A stretch of 64,000 bases of DNA from Poriferisodalis sp965221945 (GTDB taxonomy: Bacteria > Actinomycetota > Acidimicrobiia > Acidimicrobiales > Poriferisodalaceae), in assembly GCF_965221945.1 (NCBI RefSeq), contig NZ_OZ244925.1, positions 1,178,001 to 1,242,000 on the forward strand, in the 5' to 3' direction. Position 1 is the stretch's first letter. Each line of letters opens with the position of its first letter. Position numbers and translations under genes: made by a program. The notes under the pieces were generated by a model. That model saw nothing but the letters and a program-made list of their open reading frames with translations, was not told the DNA's origin and did no database searches. Shown in pieces: positions 43,556 through 53,222 of the stretch.

Positions 43556-44446
43556 TTATGCCCGGCTTGTCAGCCGGCGTAGGAGCCCCCGGCGGCGCTC
43601 GCCTTCGTGCTGGGGGATTTCAACTGCTGCCAGCGCAGCGGCGAGGTCGGCACCGCTCGCGAAGCGATCCTCGGGCGATTTCGCCATGGCGGTCAGGATG
43701 ATCTCGCAAAGCGCGGCCGACACGCCACGTTCAGCGGGATCGGGCGGCGGTGTGCGCACGTGTGCGTGCAGAAGGTCGTTCCGCTCGCCGTAGAACGGCG
43801 CCGAGCCCACAGCCAGGACATACAGCGTCGATCCGAGACCGTAGATATCGGTGCGAGCATCCACAGATTTCGCCAACGCCTGCTCGGGGGAGAGGTACAT
43901 CGGCGAGCCGTACACCCGGTCCGGCGGCGACGGAGGCCCGTCGAGGTCGTATGCCAGCCCGAAGTCGAAGAGCACCGCACGGTCGCTGCCGTCGGGCCGG
44001 GTCTCGAGCATGATGTTCGACGGCTTGACATCGCGATGAATGATCCGGTGCTCGTGGACATGATCGAGGGCCGCGCAGATCTGCTGGATCACGGCGATAC
44101 CCGCGGTCAGGGTCGGGGGGTGGCGGCTGCCGCAGCGGTCGGCCAAGGTCTCGCCGTCCACAATCTCCATTTCCATGAAGTGAGCGCCGCCGATCACACC
44201 GGCACCGTGGACGGCGAGCACGTGCGGATGGTCCAAACGGGCCATCAGCTCGTATTCCTGTTCGAACAGCGATCGGATTTCCGCCCGGGCCTCAGCAAAG
44301 GGCGTCAACACCTTGAGACCGACCTCGTCTCCTCGCTGCGTCGTTGCCCGGTAGCAGTGCGCCACGGTGCCGCGACCCAGCAACCCGGTGATCTTGTAAG
44401 GGCCGTACTGGCGGCCGACCCAGACGTCAATTTGGTCTTCGTACAT
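43556..44446 (-). CDS. serine/threonine protein kinase, soluble, PASTA-less
   Basis: 296 residues from ATG 44446. It is a full Hanks-type kinase domain: GRGTVAHCY glycine loop, catalytic Lys in VGLKVLTP, IIHRDVKPSN catalytic loop, LFDFGLAYD (DFG), GSPMYLSPEQA in the activation segment and DIYGLGSTLY. There is no TM helix or PASTA repeat, only a short basic tail (RRRGLLRRLTSRA), so it is cytoplasmic, unlike PknB. Substrates are unknown. Single gene, divergent from queG. Confidence 0.92.
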   Translation of the reverse strand: MYEDQIDVWVGRQYGPYKITGLLGRGTVAHCYRATTQRGDEVGLKVLTPFAEARAEIRSLFEQEYELMARLDHPHVLAVHGAGVIGGAHFMEMEIVDGETLADRCGSRHPPTLTAGIAVIQQICAALDHVHEHRIIHRDVKPSNIMLETRPDGSDRAVLFDFGLAYDLDGPPSPPDRVYGSPMYLSPEQALAKSVDARTDIYGLGSTLYVLAVGSAPFYGERNDLLHAHVRTPPPDPAERGVSAALCEIILTAMAKSPEDRFASGADLAAALAAVEIPQHEGERRRGLLRRLTSRA

Positions 44447-44555
44447 CGCACCGGCCGCGGCTTGAGCGCCGCTTCCAGCATAAGAGAACCGGTCTGAGCC
44501 GGGCCGCGACCCTGATCGGCGGCGTTCGGCGTGCAGCTCACGGCACACTTGAGAG

Positions 44556-45743
44556 ATGGCTGCAGCCGCCGACCGAACCTTGCTGGCGCGGGTTCAACGG
44601 GCTGGCGCCGACGCCGGCCTCGATGCACTCGGCGTGACCGATGTCTCGCCGTTCGTCGAGGAGCGGCATGCAATCTCCGAGCGCAAGGCGGCCGGCCTGC
44701 ATGCAGGCATGTGGTTCACCTACGGACGGCCCGAGCGTTCCACCACGCCGGCGGCCATCTTGCCGGGCGCACGCAGCGTGGTGGTGTGCGCACGCACCTA
44801 CAGGCCACCCGACGAGCGCGGCGCACCAGATGACGCACCCTTGGCAGGCGTCCGCGGATCGGTGGCTGCTTACGTGGCGACCGATGCCTACGGCGCGCTG
44901 CGTGAAGGTCTTGAGCGCGTGAGCGAGGTCCTGCATGCCAGCGGCTTCGAGGCGGTTGCGGTCTACGACGACAACCGCTTGGTGGATAGAGCTGCCGCAG
45001 CCCGTGCGGGTCTGGGTTGGCTGGGCCGCAACACGATGCTGCTGTCTCGTGAGCTCGGCTCGTGGACCGTGCTCGGCTCGGTGGTCACGACTGCCGAACT
45101 CCCGATCCCGGGTGAAGTCGAGCCCGACGGCTGTGGCACCTGCCGTCGTTGCCAGGTGGCCTGCCCCACCGGTGCGCTGGACACCGCTGGGGTGCTCGAT
45201 GCGAACCGCTGCCTGGCATGGCTGATCCAGGCCCCCGGTGCGTTCCCGACCGAGTTCCGCGTTGCCCTGGGGGACCGACTGTACGGCTGCGATGACTGCC
45301 AGGTTGTCTGCCCGTTCAACGATCCGGCGACGGGTACATCGGAGTCACGGCGCGTGGCGGTGTCGCTCGGAAACGCCCGCGCTGCGCGCAGCAGCTACGT
45401 CGATGTCGTCGAAGTGCTCCGGATGACTGACGATGCCCTCATGGCAACGTTCGGTCACTGGTACATCCCGCGCCGGCGACCCGAGTACCTGCGACGCAAT
45501 GCGCTGGTTGTACTCGGAAACGTGGGCGATCCCGACTCAGCGGCCACCCAAGACGTGTTGTGCCGATCCCTGGCGTCGCCGTCGGCTGTCGTCGCCGGCC
45601 ATGCGGTGTGGGCAGCCCGCCGGCTCGGGCGGGAGGATCTCGTCGACCGTGCACGAGCTGAGGGCCTCGGCGAGCACGATCCGGACGGGCTGGTGGCTGG
45701 GGAGCTTGCGTCGGTGGTGCAGCCACGGCGCGTTGGCGGCTGA
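44556..45743 (+). CDS. queG: epoxyqueuosine reductase
   Basis: 395 residues. DUF1730-type N-terminal domain (GVTDVSPFVEERHAISERKAAGLHAGMWF) and cobalamin-binding domain (RAGLGWLGRNTMLLSRELGSW). Two [4Fe-4S] clusters are ligated by CGTCRRCQVACPTGA and CDDCQVVCPFN. A HEAT-like C-terminus (LRRNALVVLGNVGD) completes the family plan. It reduces epoxyqueuosine to queuosine in tRNA with a B12 cofactor. The adenine-sparing context of other que genes is not in the window. Its TGA shares one base with the next ATG (TGATG). Confidence 0.92.
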   Translation: MAAAADRTLLARVQRAGADAGLDALGVTDVSPFVEERHAISERKAAGLHAGMWFTYGRPERSTTPAAILPGARSVVVCARTYRPPDERGAPDDAPLAGVRGSVAAYVATDAYGALREGLERVSEVLHASGFEAVAVYDDNRLVDRAAAARAGLGWLGRNTMLLSRELGSWTVLGSVVTTAELPIPGEVEPDGCGTCRRCQVACPTGALDTAGVLDANRCLAWLIQAPGAFPTEFRVALGDRLYGCDDCQVVCPFNDPATGTSESRRVAVSLGNARAARSSYVDVVEVLRMTDDALMATFGHWYIPRRRPEYLRRNALVVLGNVGDPDSAATQDVLCRSLASPSAVVAGHAVWAARRLGREDLVDRARAEGLGEHDPDGLVAGELASVVQPRRVGG

Positions 45744-46855
45744 TGCGACCTCATCTGCTGGTCACGAACGACTTTCCGCCCAAGATCGGAGGGATACAGA
45801 ACTACCTGTGGGAGCTGTGGCGCCGCCTTCCGGCGGACGCCACGACGGTGCTCACGACACCCCACCGCAACGCGGCCCCATTTGACGCCGCCCAGCCCAT
45901 GCGGATCGTGCGTACCCCCGATCCTGTCCTGCTTCCGCATCCGGGCCTGGGGAGGCGGATCCGTGCCCTGGCCGAAGAGGTCGGCGCCGAGATCGTGCTG
46001 CTTGACCCCGCCTTGCCCCTCGGCGCGCTGGGCCCGCGTCTCGGCATGCCCTATGGCGTGGTGCTCCATGGTGCCGAGGTCACAGTGCCGGCGCGACTGC
46101 CCGGCCTGTCTGGCGTGCTGGCTCGCGTACTGCGATCGGCCTCGATGGTGATTTCAGCCGGCGGATATGCAGCAGCGGAGGCACAGCGATGTGCGTCGCG
46201 AGAGCTGCCCGTTACCGAGATTCCCCCCGGAGTCGATACGAACCGGTTCGTGCCGTTCGGGCCCGATGAGCGCCACACCGCTCGCCGCAGCTTCGGTCTG
46301 GGCTCGGGGCCACTCGTGGTGGGTCTGAGCAGGCTGGTGCCGCGCAAGGGCTTCGATGGAGTCATCGAAGCGGTGTCAGGCTTGGGCTCGAAGCATCCCG
46401 GACTCCAGTTGGCGATTGCGGGCGCAGGGCGAGATCGACCGCGGCTGGAACGGCTCGGGCGCCGTCTCGCTGCTCCGGTCACGTTCCTGGGTCGCATCAG
46501 CGCCGATGCCGTGCCGCAGTTCATGGCGATGGGAGACGTCTTTGCTGCGCCGTGCCGCAGCAGGTGGGCAGGACTGGAGCAGGAAGGGTTCGGCATCGTG
46601 TTCGTCGAGGCGGCCGCGTGCGGCGTGGCAGCCGTTGCCGGTCGTTCGGGTGGCAGCCACGAGGCGGTCGCTCACGGCCGGACAGGACTCGTCGTTGATC
46701 GGCCTGCGAGCATCGACGAGGTGACTGCCGCCATCGACGAGCTGCTGTCATCTCCCGCTCGCAGAGCGGAAATGGGTGCTGCCGCGCGCGCGGAGGCGGA
46801 ACAGCGCTTCTCCTATGAATGTTTGGCAGCAGAGCTCGAGGCGGCCCTGCGGTGA
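45743..46855 (+). CDS. GT4 glycosyltransferase, PimB'/MgtA-like mannosyltransferase
   Basis: 370 residues. It begins PHLLVTNDFPPKIGGIQNYL, the signature of actinobacterial GDP-mannose-dependent transferases that make phosphatidylinositol mannosides or glycolipids. VVGLSRLVPRKGFDGVIEAV, VTFLGRIS and EGFGIVFVEAAACG (the EX7E donor-binding motif) complete the GT-B C-lobe. It acts at the inner face of the membrane. Other lipid acceptors are possible. Confidence 0.9.
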   Translation: MRPHLLVTNDFPPKIGGIQNYLWELWRRLPADATTVLTTPHRNAAPFDAAQPMRIVRTPDPVLLPHPGLGRRIRALAEEVGAEIVLLDPALPLGALGPRLGMPYGVVLHGAEVTVPARLPGLSGVLARVLRSASMVISAGGYAAAEAQRCASRELPVTEIPPGVDTNRFVPFGPDERHTARRSFGLGSGPLVVGLSRLVPRKGFDGVIEAVSGLGSKHPGLQLAIAGAGRDRPRLERLGRRLAAPVTFLGRISADAVPQFMAMGDVFAAPCRSRWAGLEQEGFGIVFVEAAACGVAAVAGRSGGSHEAVAHGRTGLVVDRPASIDEVTAAIDELLSSPARRAEMGAAARAEAEQRFSYECLAAELEAALR

Positions 46856-46965
46856 GTTTCGTGCCGCGAGTGTCAGCGGCCACGTCATCCTGCGAGAATG
46901 AGCCACGGCGGGGTTGGACCCTGAGACAATGGGAGCCGACAGCGCGCGAGACCAGGGACGCACAG

Positions 46966-47418
46966 ATGATCGATGAGATGACAATGACCACAGTTGTGGC
47001 TGCGTCCCCCGAAGCCTGCTATGCGCTGATCACCGACATCGAGCGCTACCCCGAGTGGGCTACCGACATTTCTTCCGCGTCCGTCATCGAGAGCGATCCG
47101 GTCGGCCGGATCGCTCAAGCCTCGTTCCGCGTCGAGGCGCTGGGGCGGACGGCCAGGTACACGCTCGCCTACGACCACGGCGGGGCTCCCCACCAGATCT
47201 CGTGGAAGCTCGTCGACGGCGATGTCGTCAAGCAGCTCGACGGCAGGTACGAGTTCAACCCCATGACCGAACCCGGTCGTACCGAGGTGCTGTACCAACT
47301 CGCCCTGGAGCTGGCGGTTCCTCTGCCCGGCTTCGTCAAGCGTCGTGCGGAGCGCCGTATCGCCCACACCGCGCTGGCTGACTTCGCGGCGCGGCTCGAG
47401 ACCGGCCCCGTGGCCTAA
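46966..47418 (+). CDS. SRPBCC/polyketide-cyclase-like lipid-binding protein
   Basis: 150 residues from ATG 46966. START-like (SRPBCC) pattern: TTVVAASPEACYALITDIERYPEWA, then strands with RTARYTLAYDHGGAPHQISWKLVDG, and the C-terminal helix RIAHTALADFAARLE. Such proteins hold hydrophobic ligands or act as chaperones for lipids. Its place after a GT4 glycolipid enzyme fits a membrane-lipid role, but that is inference. Confidence 0.85.
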   Translation: MIDEMTMTTVVAASPEACYALITDIERYPEWATDISSASVIESDPVGRIAQASFRVEALGRTARYTLAYDHGGAPHQISWKLVDGDVVKQLDGRYEFNPMTEPGRTEVLYQLALELAVPLPGFVKRRAERRIAHTALADFAARLETGPVA

Positions 47419-47442
47419 GGGCCGAAGGTCGTCACACGCAGC

Positions 47443-48627
47443 ATGGAGTTTCGCCGCATCGGTGGCTTGCCGCCGTACGTCTTTACGATCATCGACACGC
47501 TGAAAATCGAGCGTCGGCGCGCAGGCGCCGATGTCATCGACTTGGGCTTCGGCAACCCTGATCTGCCGTCACCCGAGCGCGCCGTGAAGAAACTGGCGGA
47601 GGCCGCGCTCAATCCACGCAACCACCGCTACTCGGCCAGCCGCGGCATTCCCAAGCTGCGCGCTGGCGCTGCCGACATGTACCAGCGCAAGTGGGGAGTC
47701 GAACTCGACCCTGACACCGAGGTCATCAACACCATCGGTGCGAAGGAGGGCTTCTCTCACCTCATGTGGACACTGCTGGCACCTGGCGACGCCTGCCTGG
47801 TACCAGCACCCTCCTACCCGATTCACATCTTCGGGCCGCTCTTCACGGGGGCCAGCGTGCGGGAAGTACCGCTCGACGTCGGCGAGACCTTCTTCGAACG
47901 CCTGGTGGAGCGCTTCGAGTACTCATGGCCTCGGCCACGGGTGATCGTGCTGTCGTTTCCGCACAATCCAACTACGGCGTGCGTCGATCTCGAGTTCATG
48001 CAGCGGATCGTGGACTTCGCTCGTGAGCGCGAGGTGCTGCTCGTGCACGATTTCGCATACGCCGAATTGGGCTTTGATGGCTACGAGCCACCCTCGATCC
48101 TGCAGGCCGAAGGCGCGAAGGAGGTCGCAGTCGAGTTCTACAGCTTGACGAAGTCGTTCTCGATGGCCGGCTGGCGAGTGGCGTTCTGCCTGGGAAACGC
48201 CGAGATGATCGCTGCGCTCGCCAAGCTCAAGAGCTATCTCGACTACGGCACCTTCCAGCCGATCCAGATTGCCGCCACGGTCGTCATGAACGAGGACCAA
48301 GACTTTCCCTCACAGGTGCGCGAGACGTACCGCGAACGGCGAGACGTTCTCGTGCGCGGCCTCGGCCGCATCGGCTGGGACATCGCACCGCCAAAGGGAA
48401 CAATGTTTGCCTGGGCCAGGATTCCTGAGCCCTATCGCCATCTCGGATCGGTCGATTTCTGCAAGCTGCTGGTAACGGAGGCCAACGTCGCTCTGTCGCC
48501 GGGCGTGGGCTTCGGACCGGGGGGCGAGGGCCACGTGCGGTTCGCACTCGTCGAGAATGAGCACCGTATTCGTCAGGCAATCAGCCAGCTACGCGTCGCC
48601 TTGGACAAGCTGACTCCCGCCGGCTGA
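47443..48627 (+). CDS. alaC: alanine aminotransferase, AlaC-like
   Basis: 394 residues, class I/II PLP aminotransferase. LPPYVFTIIDTLKIERRRAG, DLGFGNPDLPSPERAV, IGAKEGFSHLMWTLLAPGD and VPAPSYPIHIFG match the AlaC/LL-DAP-aminotransferase group. The PLP lysine is K237 in SLTKSFSMAGWRV, and DYGTFQPIQIAA is typical of AlaC. It makes alanine from pyruvate and glutamate; a role in diaminopimelate formation is a less likely alternative. Confidence 0.88.
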   Translation: MEFRRIGGLPPYVFTIIDTLKIERRRAGADVIDLGFGNPDLPSPERAVKKLAEAALNPRNHRYSASRGIPKLRAGAADMYQRKWGVELDPDTEVINTIGAKEGFSHLMWTLLAPGDACLVPAPSYPIHIFGPLFTGASVREVPLDVGETFFERLVERFEYSWPRPRVIVLSFPHNPTTACVDLEFMQRIVDFAREREVLLVHDFAYAELGFDGYEPPSILQAEGAKEVAVEFYSLTKSFSMAGWRVAFCLGNAEMIAALAKLKSYLDYGTFQPIQIAATVVMNEDQDFPSQVRETYRERRDVLVRGLGRIGWDIAPPKGTMFAWARIPEPYRHLGSVDFCKLLVTEANVALSPGVGFGPGGEGHVRFALVENEHRIRQAISQLRVALDKLTPAG

Positions 48628-48636
48628 GCACCTCCG

Positions 48637-48663
48637 GGGACGTTGCGGCCTCCGCCACGTCCC
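48637..48663. terminator. strong hairpin between convergent alaC and glpK
   Basis: GGGACGT at 48637-48643 pairs with ACGTCCC at 48657-48663. An inner GCGG/CCGC stem with a 3-base loop completes a nearly continuous 11-bp rod. It sits in the 43 bases between two convergent stops and can serve both transcripts. Confidence 0.65.
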
Positions 48664-48670
48664 GTGCCGC

Positions 48671-50176
48671 TTACGAAGATTCCTCACCGGGCGACCAGCG
48701 CAATGACCGTCCGAGTGCGTGGCGCCACAGCGCGTGAAGTCTGTCTGGGGCCGCCCGGTCAACCGAAGGCTCGAAGCGCTGATCGAGTCGCCACAGCGAT
48801 GCAGCCTCGTCAGGCGAGGTCCAGACCCCTTCTGCCAGCCCGGCCAGCATCGCCGCCCCCAAGGCGGTGGTCTCGGTCACCACTGGTCGGCTGACGGGGA
48901 CACCCAGTTGATCGGCTTGGATAGTGCACAGCAGATCGTTGATTGCTGCCCCGCCGTCGATTCTCAGCTCGGCGATGTCTCGGCCGGCGCCCGCGCTCAT
49001 TGCCTCGACGACGTCTCGGGTCTGCAACGCCATCGACTCGATCGTGGCGCGTGCGATGTGGGCCGGCTTGGCTGCGAACGTGAGGCCCATGATCGCTCCA
49101 CGTGCGCTCGGATCCCACCAGGGGCTGCCGAGGCCGGCGAAGGCGGGCACGACGACGACCCCGGCGCTATCGGGCACGCTGCGGGCCAGCGATTCGGCTC
49201 CCGCCGGATCGACCGCTCCGGCGAGGATCTCGGTGAGCCAGCCCACAGCGGCTCCGGTAGCGAAAATCGAGCCTTCCAGCGCATAGGTGGGACCCTCGCC
49301 GAGGTCCCAGGCCACGGTGGTCAGAATCCCCTCGATCGGCTCCGGGCACGCGCCGCCGACGTTCATCAGCACGAACGATCCTGTGCCGTAAGTGTTCTTG
49401 GCCATGCCAACCTCATGGCAGCCTTGGCCGAAGAGTGCCGCCTGCTGGTCGCCGGCGACGCCGCTCACCGGAATGCCCGGGCCGAGTGGAGTGGTGTCGC
49501 CAGTCCGGCAGAACCGACCTACCGATGGGCGCACCTCGGCCAGAACGGCTGTGGGCACAGACAGCAGATCGCACATCGGTTGTGACCATCCGTTGGCTGC
49601 GATGTCGTACAGCAGGGTGCGCGAGGCATTCGTGACGTCTGTCGTGAACGCAGTTCCGCCGCTCAGCCTCCATATCAGCCAGCTGTCCACTGTGCCCATG
49701 GCCAGATCACCGCTCGCGGGTAGGCCGCCGTGGCGCAGCAGCCATTCGATCTTGGTGCCGCTGAAATACGGGCTGAGCACGAGACCAGTGCGGCGCCGAA
49801 CCTCGGCGAGGTGTCCAGCAGCCTCCAGCGCGCCGCAGCGCGCCGCGGTGCGGATGTCCTGCCAGACGAGGGCGCGGGCGAGCGGCTCGGAGGTTCGACG
49901 ATCCCATGCAACGACCGTCTCACGCTGGTTGGTGATGCCGATAGCGGCAATTGCGGGCATCATCCCGTCACCAAGCGCTCGAAGCCGCGTGCACAGCTCA
50001 TCGAGAGTGGCAATCGTGGCTCCCCAGATCTCATTGGGGTCGTGTTCGACCAGACCCGGCCCGGGGTAGTGCTGCGGGAACGACTGGTAGGCGTAGGCCA
50101 TCTCGCCGCCGGATTCATCTACTGCCATGGAGCGCACACCAGTCGTGCCGGCATCGATCGCTACCACGAGTGCCAT
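48671..50176 (-). CDS. glpK: glycerol kinase
   Basis: 501 residues from ATG 50176, the usual length. FGGY-kinase signatures are VVAIDAGTTGVRSMAVDESG, FPQHYPGPGLVEHDPNEIW, GITNQRETVVAWD and VWQDIRTAARC. SGVAGDQQAALFGQGC, KNTYGTGSFVLMN, FAGLGSPWWDPSARGAI and the C-terminal ELRIDGGAAINDLLCTIQAD follow. It makes glycerol 3-phosphate. No glycerol facilitator or GlpD is adjacent. Confidence 0.92.
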   Translation of the reverse strand: MALVVAIDAGTTGVRSMAVDESGGEMAYAYQSFPQHYPGPGLVEHDPNEIWGATIATLDELCTRLRALGDGMMPAIAAIGITNQRETVVAWDRRTSEPLARALVWQDIRTAARCGALEAAGHLAEVRRRTGLVLSPYFSGTKIEWLLRHGGLPASGDLAMGTVDSWLIWRLSGGTAFTTDVTNASRTLLYDIAANGWSQPMCDLLSVPTAVLAEVRPSVGRFCRTGDTTPLGPGIPVSGVAGDQQAALFGQGCHEVGMAKNTYGTGSFVLMNVGGACPEPIEGILTTVAWDLGEGPTYALEGSIFATGAAVGWLTEILAGAVDPAGAESLARSVPDSAGVVVVPAFAGLGSPWWDPSARGAIMGLTFAAKPAHIARATIESMALQTRDVVEAMSAGAGRDIAELRIDGGAAINDLLCTIQADQLGVPVSRPVVTETTALGAAMLAGLAEGVWTSPDEAASLWRLDQRFEPSVDRAAPDRLHALWRHALGRSLRWSPGEESS

Positions 50177-50250
50177 GTCGTTCTCCTGCCCGTGATGTCC
50201 CTGTCCAAGATGAACAACCCTCAGCATGCCCCGAAGTAGGGTCGCCAATT

Positions 50251-51594
50251 GTGAGGATTCTCGTGGTGGGGGCCGGCGAGGTCGGGAGCTACATCGCCGA
50301 GCGCCTGAGTCGAGAGGGAAATGACGTCGTCGTCGTCGACCAGCATTCGGGCCGGCTAGATGCGCTCGCATCGGAGTTCGACCTGTTCACGGTGAACGGG
50401 AGCGGCACGAACCCCAACGTGCTCGCCGAGGCCGGGCTGGAGAGAGCCGACGTGGTGGTGGCGGTCACCGATTCCGACGAGGTCAATCTGCTCGCGTGCA
50501 TGCAGGCGAAGCAGCAGGGCGTGCCGGCCACCGTGGCGCGCCTGCAGGACAGCGATCTGCGCGGTGCTCCGGGCCGCGAGCTGCGAAGCGCCATCGGCGT
50601 CGATCTGGTGCTCGATCCCGACGAGCAGACCGCCGACGCGATCATGGATCTGCTCGTCTTTCACGGCGCGTCCGACATCAATGAGCTCGCAAACGGCGAG
50701 GTGCTGGTGGTCGGTGCTCGCCTGGCCCCCGATGCCCCCCTGGTCGGCAAGACCGTGGCCGAGCTCGGCGCCTACTACGAGCCGGAATGGGACTTCATCT
50801 TCGGCGCCTTGGCGCGCGACGGTGAGGTCACCGTGATGCGGCGGGAGACCACGCTGCAGCCGAACGATCTCGTGCGGGTTGTCTGCCGCCGCCAGGGTCG
50901 CCGCGAACTCGTGCAACTCATGGGACTGCGCCACTCCGACCTGCGCCGGGTCATGATCCTGGGCGGCGGTCGCACGGCCGGAATTCTGGCCGGCCGCTTG
51001 CTCGAACGCCACATCGATGTGGTCATCATCGAGATCCTCCATGAACGATGTCTGGAATTGAGCGAGCGCTATGCCGGTGCGCTGGTGCTGCACGGTGACA
51101 TCACCGACATCGACGTCCTGGCTCGTCAGGACATCGGCAGCTTTGATGCCGTCGTCGCAGCCACCGGCGAGGACGATGCCAACGTGCTGGCTTGCCTCTA
51201 CGCCACGTCCGAGGGCGCTGCGGAGACCATCGCCGTGGTGCACCGCCTGTCGCTGCTGCCGTTGCTGAAACAGGTCGGTATCGACGCGGCGCTGTCGCCC
51301 CGTACCGCCAGCGCCAACATGGTGCTGCGCATGGTCCGCGGCGACGTGACCGCGGTCGCCACTTTCCTTGAGGGCAACGTGGAGATACTGGAGTTCGAAG
51401 TGGGTGCGGGCTCGCGGGCTGACGGTTCGCTGGTGCGCGATCTTCACCTTCCTGGCCAGATGCTGCTGGCGGCCATCCTGCGCGACGGCAAGGCTCGCAT
51501 TGCCCGCGGCCACAGCGAGCTCAGGGCGCGGGACCACGTGGTCGCCTTCGTGACGCCTGATTGCGTGGACGAGGTCAAGCAGGCCTTTCGGTGA
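50251..51594 (+). CDS. trkA: Trk potassium uptake regulator TrkA
   Basis: 447 residues from GTG 50251. Two RCK units are present. The first starts RILVVGAGEVGSYIAERLSREG with a GxGxxG NAD-binding loop and D in VVVVDQ; the second starts RRVMILGGGRTAGILAGRLLE. Each is followed by a TrkA-C domain. It gates TrkH channels in response to nucleotides. The stop overlaps the GTG of the first trkH (GTGA). Confidence 0.93.
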   Translation: MRILVVGAGEVGSYIAERLSREGNDVVVVDQHSGRLDALASEFDLFTVNGSGTNPNVLAEAGLERADVVVAVTDSDEVNLLACMQAKQQGVPATVARLQDSDLRGAPGRELRSAIGVDLVLDPDEQTADAIMDLLVFHGASDINELANGEVLVVGARLAPDAPLVGKTVAELGAYYEPEWDFIFGALARDGEVTVMRRETTLQPNDLVRVVCRRQGRRELVQLMGLRHSDLRRVMILGGGRTAGILAGRLLERHIDVVIIEILHERCLELSERYAGALVLHGDITDIDVLARQDIGSFDAVVAATGEDDANVLACLYATSEGAAETIAVVHRLSLLPLLKQVGIDAALSPRTASANMVLRMVRGDVTAVATFLEGNVEILEFEVGAGSRADGSLVRDLHLPGQMLLAAILRDGKARIARGHSELRARDHVVAFVTPDCVDEVKQAFR

Positions 51595-53222
51595 CACCGC
51601 GTCCGGCTCGCCGGGCCCCGCAGCGCCAACGAATCCGACATCTCGTGGTGCGCGCGGTGCGGGCAGCGCAAAGCGCGCTGCACTCGTGGGCGAGGGGTCC
51701 CTACGAATCGACACTCGCCGTGACGGCCTTGGTGGTCCTGGCCTCTGCTTTGCCTGTCTTCGCGGCGTGTGCGGTGTTCGACTGGTTGGTCGGCGGGCGG
51801 GTCGCGGGCAGCGGGAACTCAGGCTCAGACGCGCTGGCACTGCTGATCGCTGGCTGCATCATCGCTGTTGTCGCCGTGGGACTGCTGCGGCTGTGCCGCA
51901 TTGAGCGACGCATCACCGAGCGCCAGACCCTCACAGCGCTGGTACTGGCGTCGTTCGCCGCGGTTGGGGTCGTCGCGGTGGCTCACATAGCAACGGGCGC
52001 TGTCGAACCCACCGCGCTGGCCACCGCATTTGCCGAGGCAGCAGCTGCGGTGACCGGGACAAACAGCACCTCGATCGTCCCCGACGAGCTGGGCGGCGGG
52101 ATGCTCGCGTTGCGAATGGCAGTGCAATGGCTCGGCGGTGCCGCCTTCATCGTCGTGCTGGTGCACGTGCTTCCGCATTTGGGCGTCGGCGGACTCGACG
52201 CCGACGGGGGAGTGGCAACTCGCGCCGCTCGGCGTCTGGCGCCCCGAAGCGCGGGCACCGTGGGCCGACTGCTGCTGCTGTACGCGGCGCTCACGGCGGC
52301 AATTGCGATCGGGTACGCCGCAGCCGGTATGCCACTGCTTGACAGTGGCCTGCATGCACTGACCACCGCCTCGACCGGGGGCTTCTCCACGCACGCCGAT
52401 TCGCTCGGGATCTACGATTCTGGCCCCGTCGAGTGGGTGGCGATCTTCGGCATGGCTGCGGGAGGCGTGAGCCTGCCGCTGATGTTTGTGGCACTCCGGC
52501 GTCGTGACCTGGCTCGATTCCTGCGCAGCTACGAGTTCCGCCTGTACGTCACCTTGATCGTCTTCGCAGCAGTTGCGGTCGCGCTGTGGACCGGCGGCGA
52601 CTTCGGTCTCGATCACCTGCGCAGGTCGCTGTTCTCCGTCACTTCGTCGATCTCCACGACCGGCTTCGAAGTGGTCCCGATGGTCGAGCTGTCGGCTGGC
52701 AGCCAGGCGATGCTGCTAATGCTCATGATGGTGGGCGGCATGAGCGCTTCGATGGCGGGCGGCTTCAAGATGGTGCGCGTACTGACCCTTGCGTCCTACA
52801 TCGGGCGCGAGCTGCGCCGCGCGACCCAGCCGTCGCTCGTCCGGCGACTGCACCTGGGCCGCTCTTCCATCTCGGAGACCACCATGAGTCGCATCGTGGG
52901 AGAGACGCTGCTCGCCGCCCTCGTGGTGATCCCCGCCGCGGTCGCACTCAGCGCCAGCGGCCTGGACCTCGTCGATGCACTGACGTACGCCGTATCTGCG
53001 CTGTCGAACGTCGGCCCCGCTGCGGGGGACGTCGGCTCAGTGGGTCACCTCGCCGCCCTGGGCTGGCTCGGCCACCTCACCGCGGGCCTGCTCATGCTGC
53101 TGGGGAGAATGTCGGTCACAGCGGCGCTCGTGGCACTTAGCGTTGCCGCCTACCCGGTGACTGCAGCCGTGCGTCACGGCTACTGGGTGCGGCGTCACCC
53201 GTTGCGGGCCCCGATGCGATGA
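51591..53222 (+). CDS. TrkH-family potassium channel subunit with altered first filter
   Basis: 543 residues, about ten TM helices with four pore-loop motifs. Loops 2-4 are typical: TTASTGGFSTH, SVTSSISTTGFEV and YAVSALSNVGPA. Loop 1, which in TrkH reads SGFTxTGAT, is AAAVTGTNSTS here. The selectivity-filter Gly of repeat 1 is therefore Asn158 when aligned with the neighbouring paralogue (SGFTCTGAT). The protein may pair with the second TrkH or have changed ion selectivity. GTG 51591 overlaps the trkA stop; the N-terminus is basic and cytoplasmic. Confidence 0.9.
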   Translation: MTPRPARRAPQRQRIRHLVVRAVRAAQSALHSWARGPYESTLAVTALVVLASALPVFAACAVFDWLVGGRVAGSGNSGSDALALLIAGCIIAVVAVGLLRLCRIERRITERQTLTALVLASFAAVGVVAVAHIATGAVEPTALATAFAEAAAAVTGTNSTSIVPDELGGGMLALRMAVQWLGGAAFIVVLVHVLPHLGVGGLDADGGVATRAARRLAPRSAGTVGRLLLLYAALTAAIAIGYAAAGMPLLDSGLHALTTASTGGFSTHADSLGIYDSGPVEWVAIFGMAAGGVSLPLMFVALRRRDLARFLRSYEFRLYVTLIVFAAVAVALWTGGDFGLDHLRRSLFSVTSSISTTGFEVVPMVELSAGSQAMLLMLMMVGGMSASMAGGFKMVRVLTLASYIGRELRRATQPSLVRRLHLGRSSISETTMSRIVGETLLAALVVIPAAVALSASGLDLVDALTYAVSALSNVGPAAGDVGSVGHLAALGWLGHLTAGLLMLLGRMSVTAALVALSVAAYPVTAAVRHGYWVRRHPLRAPMR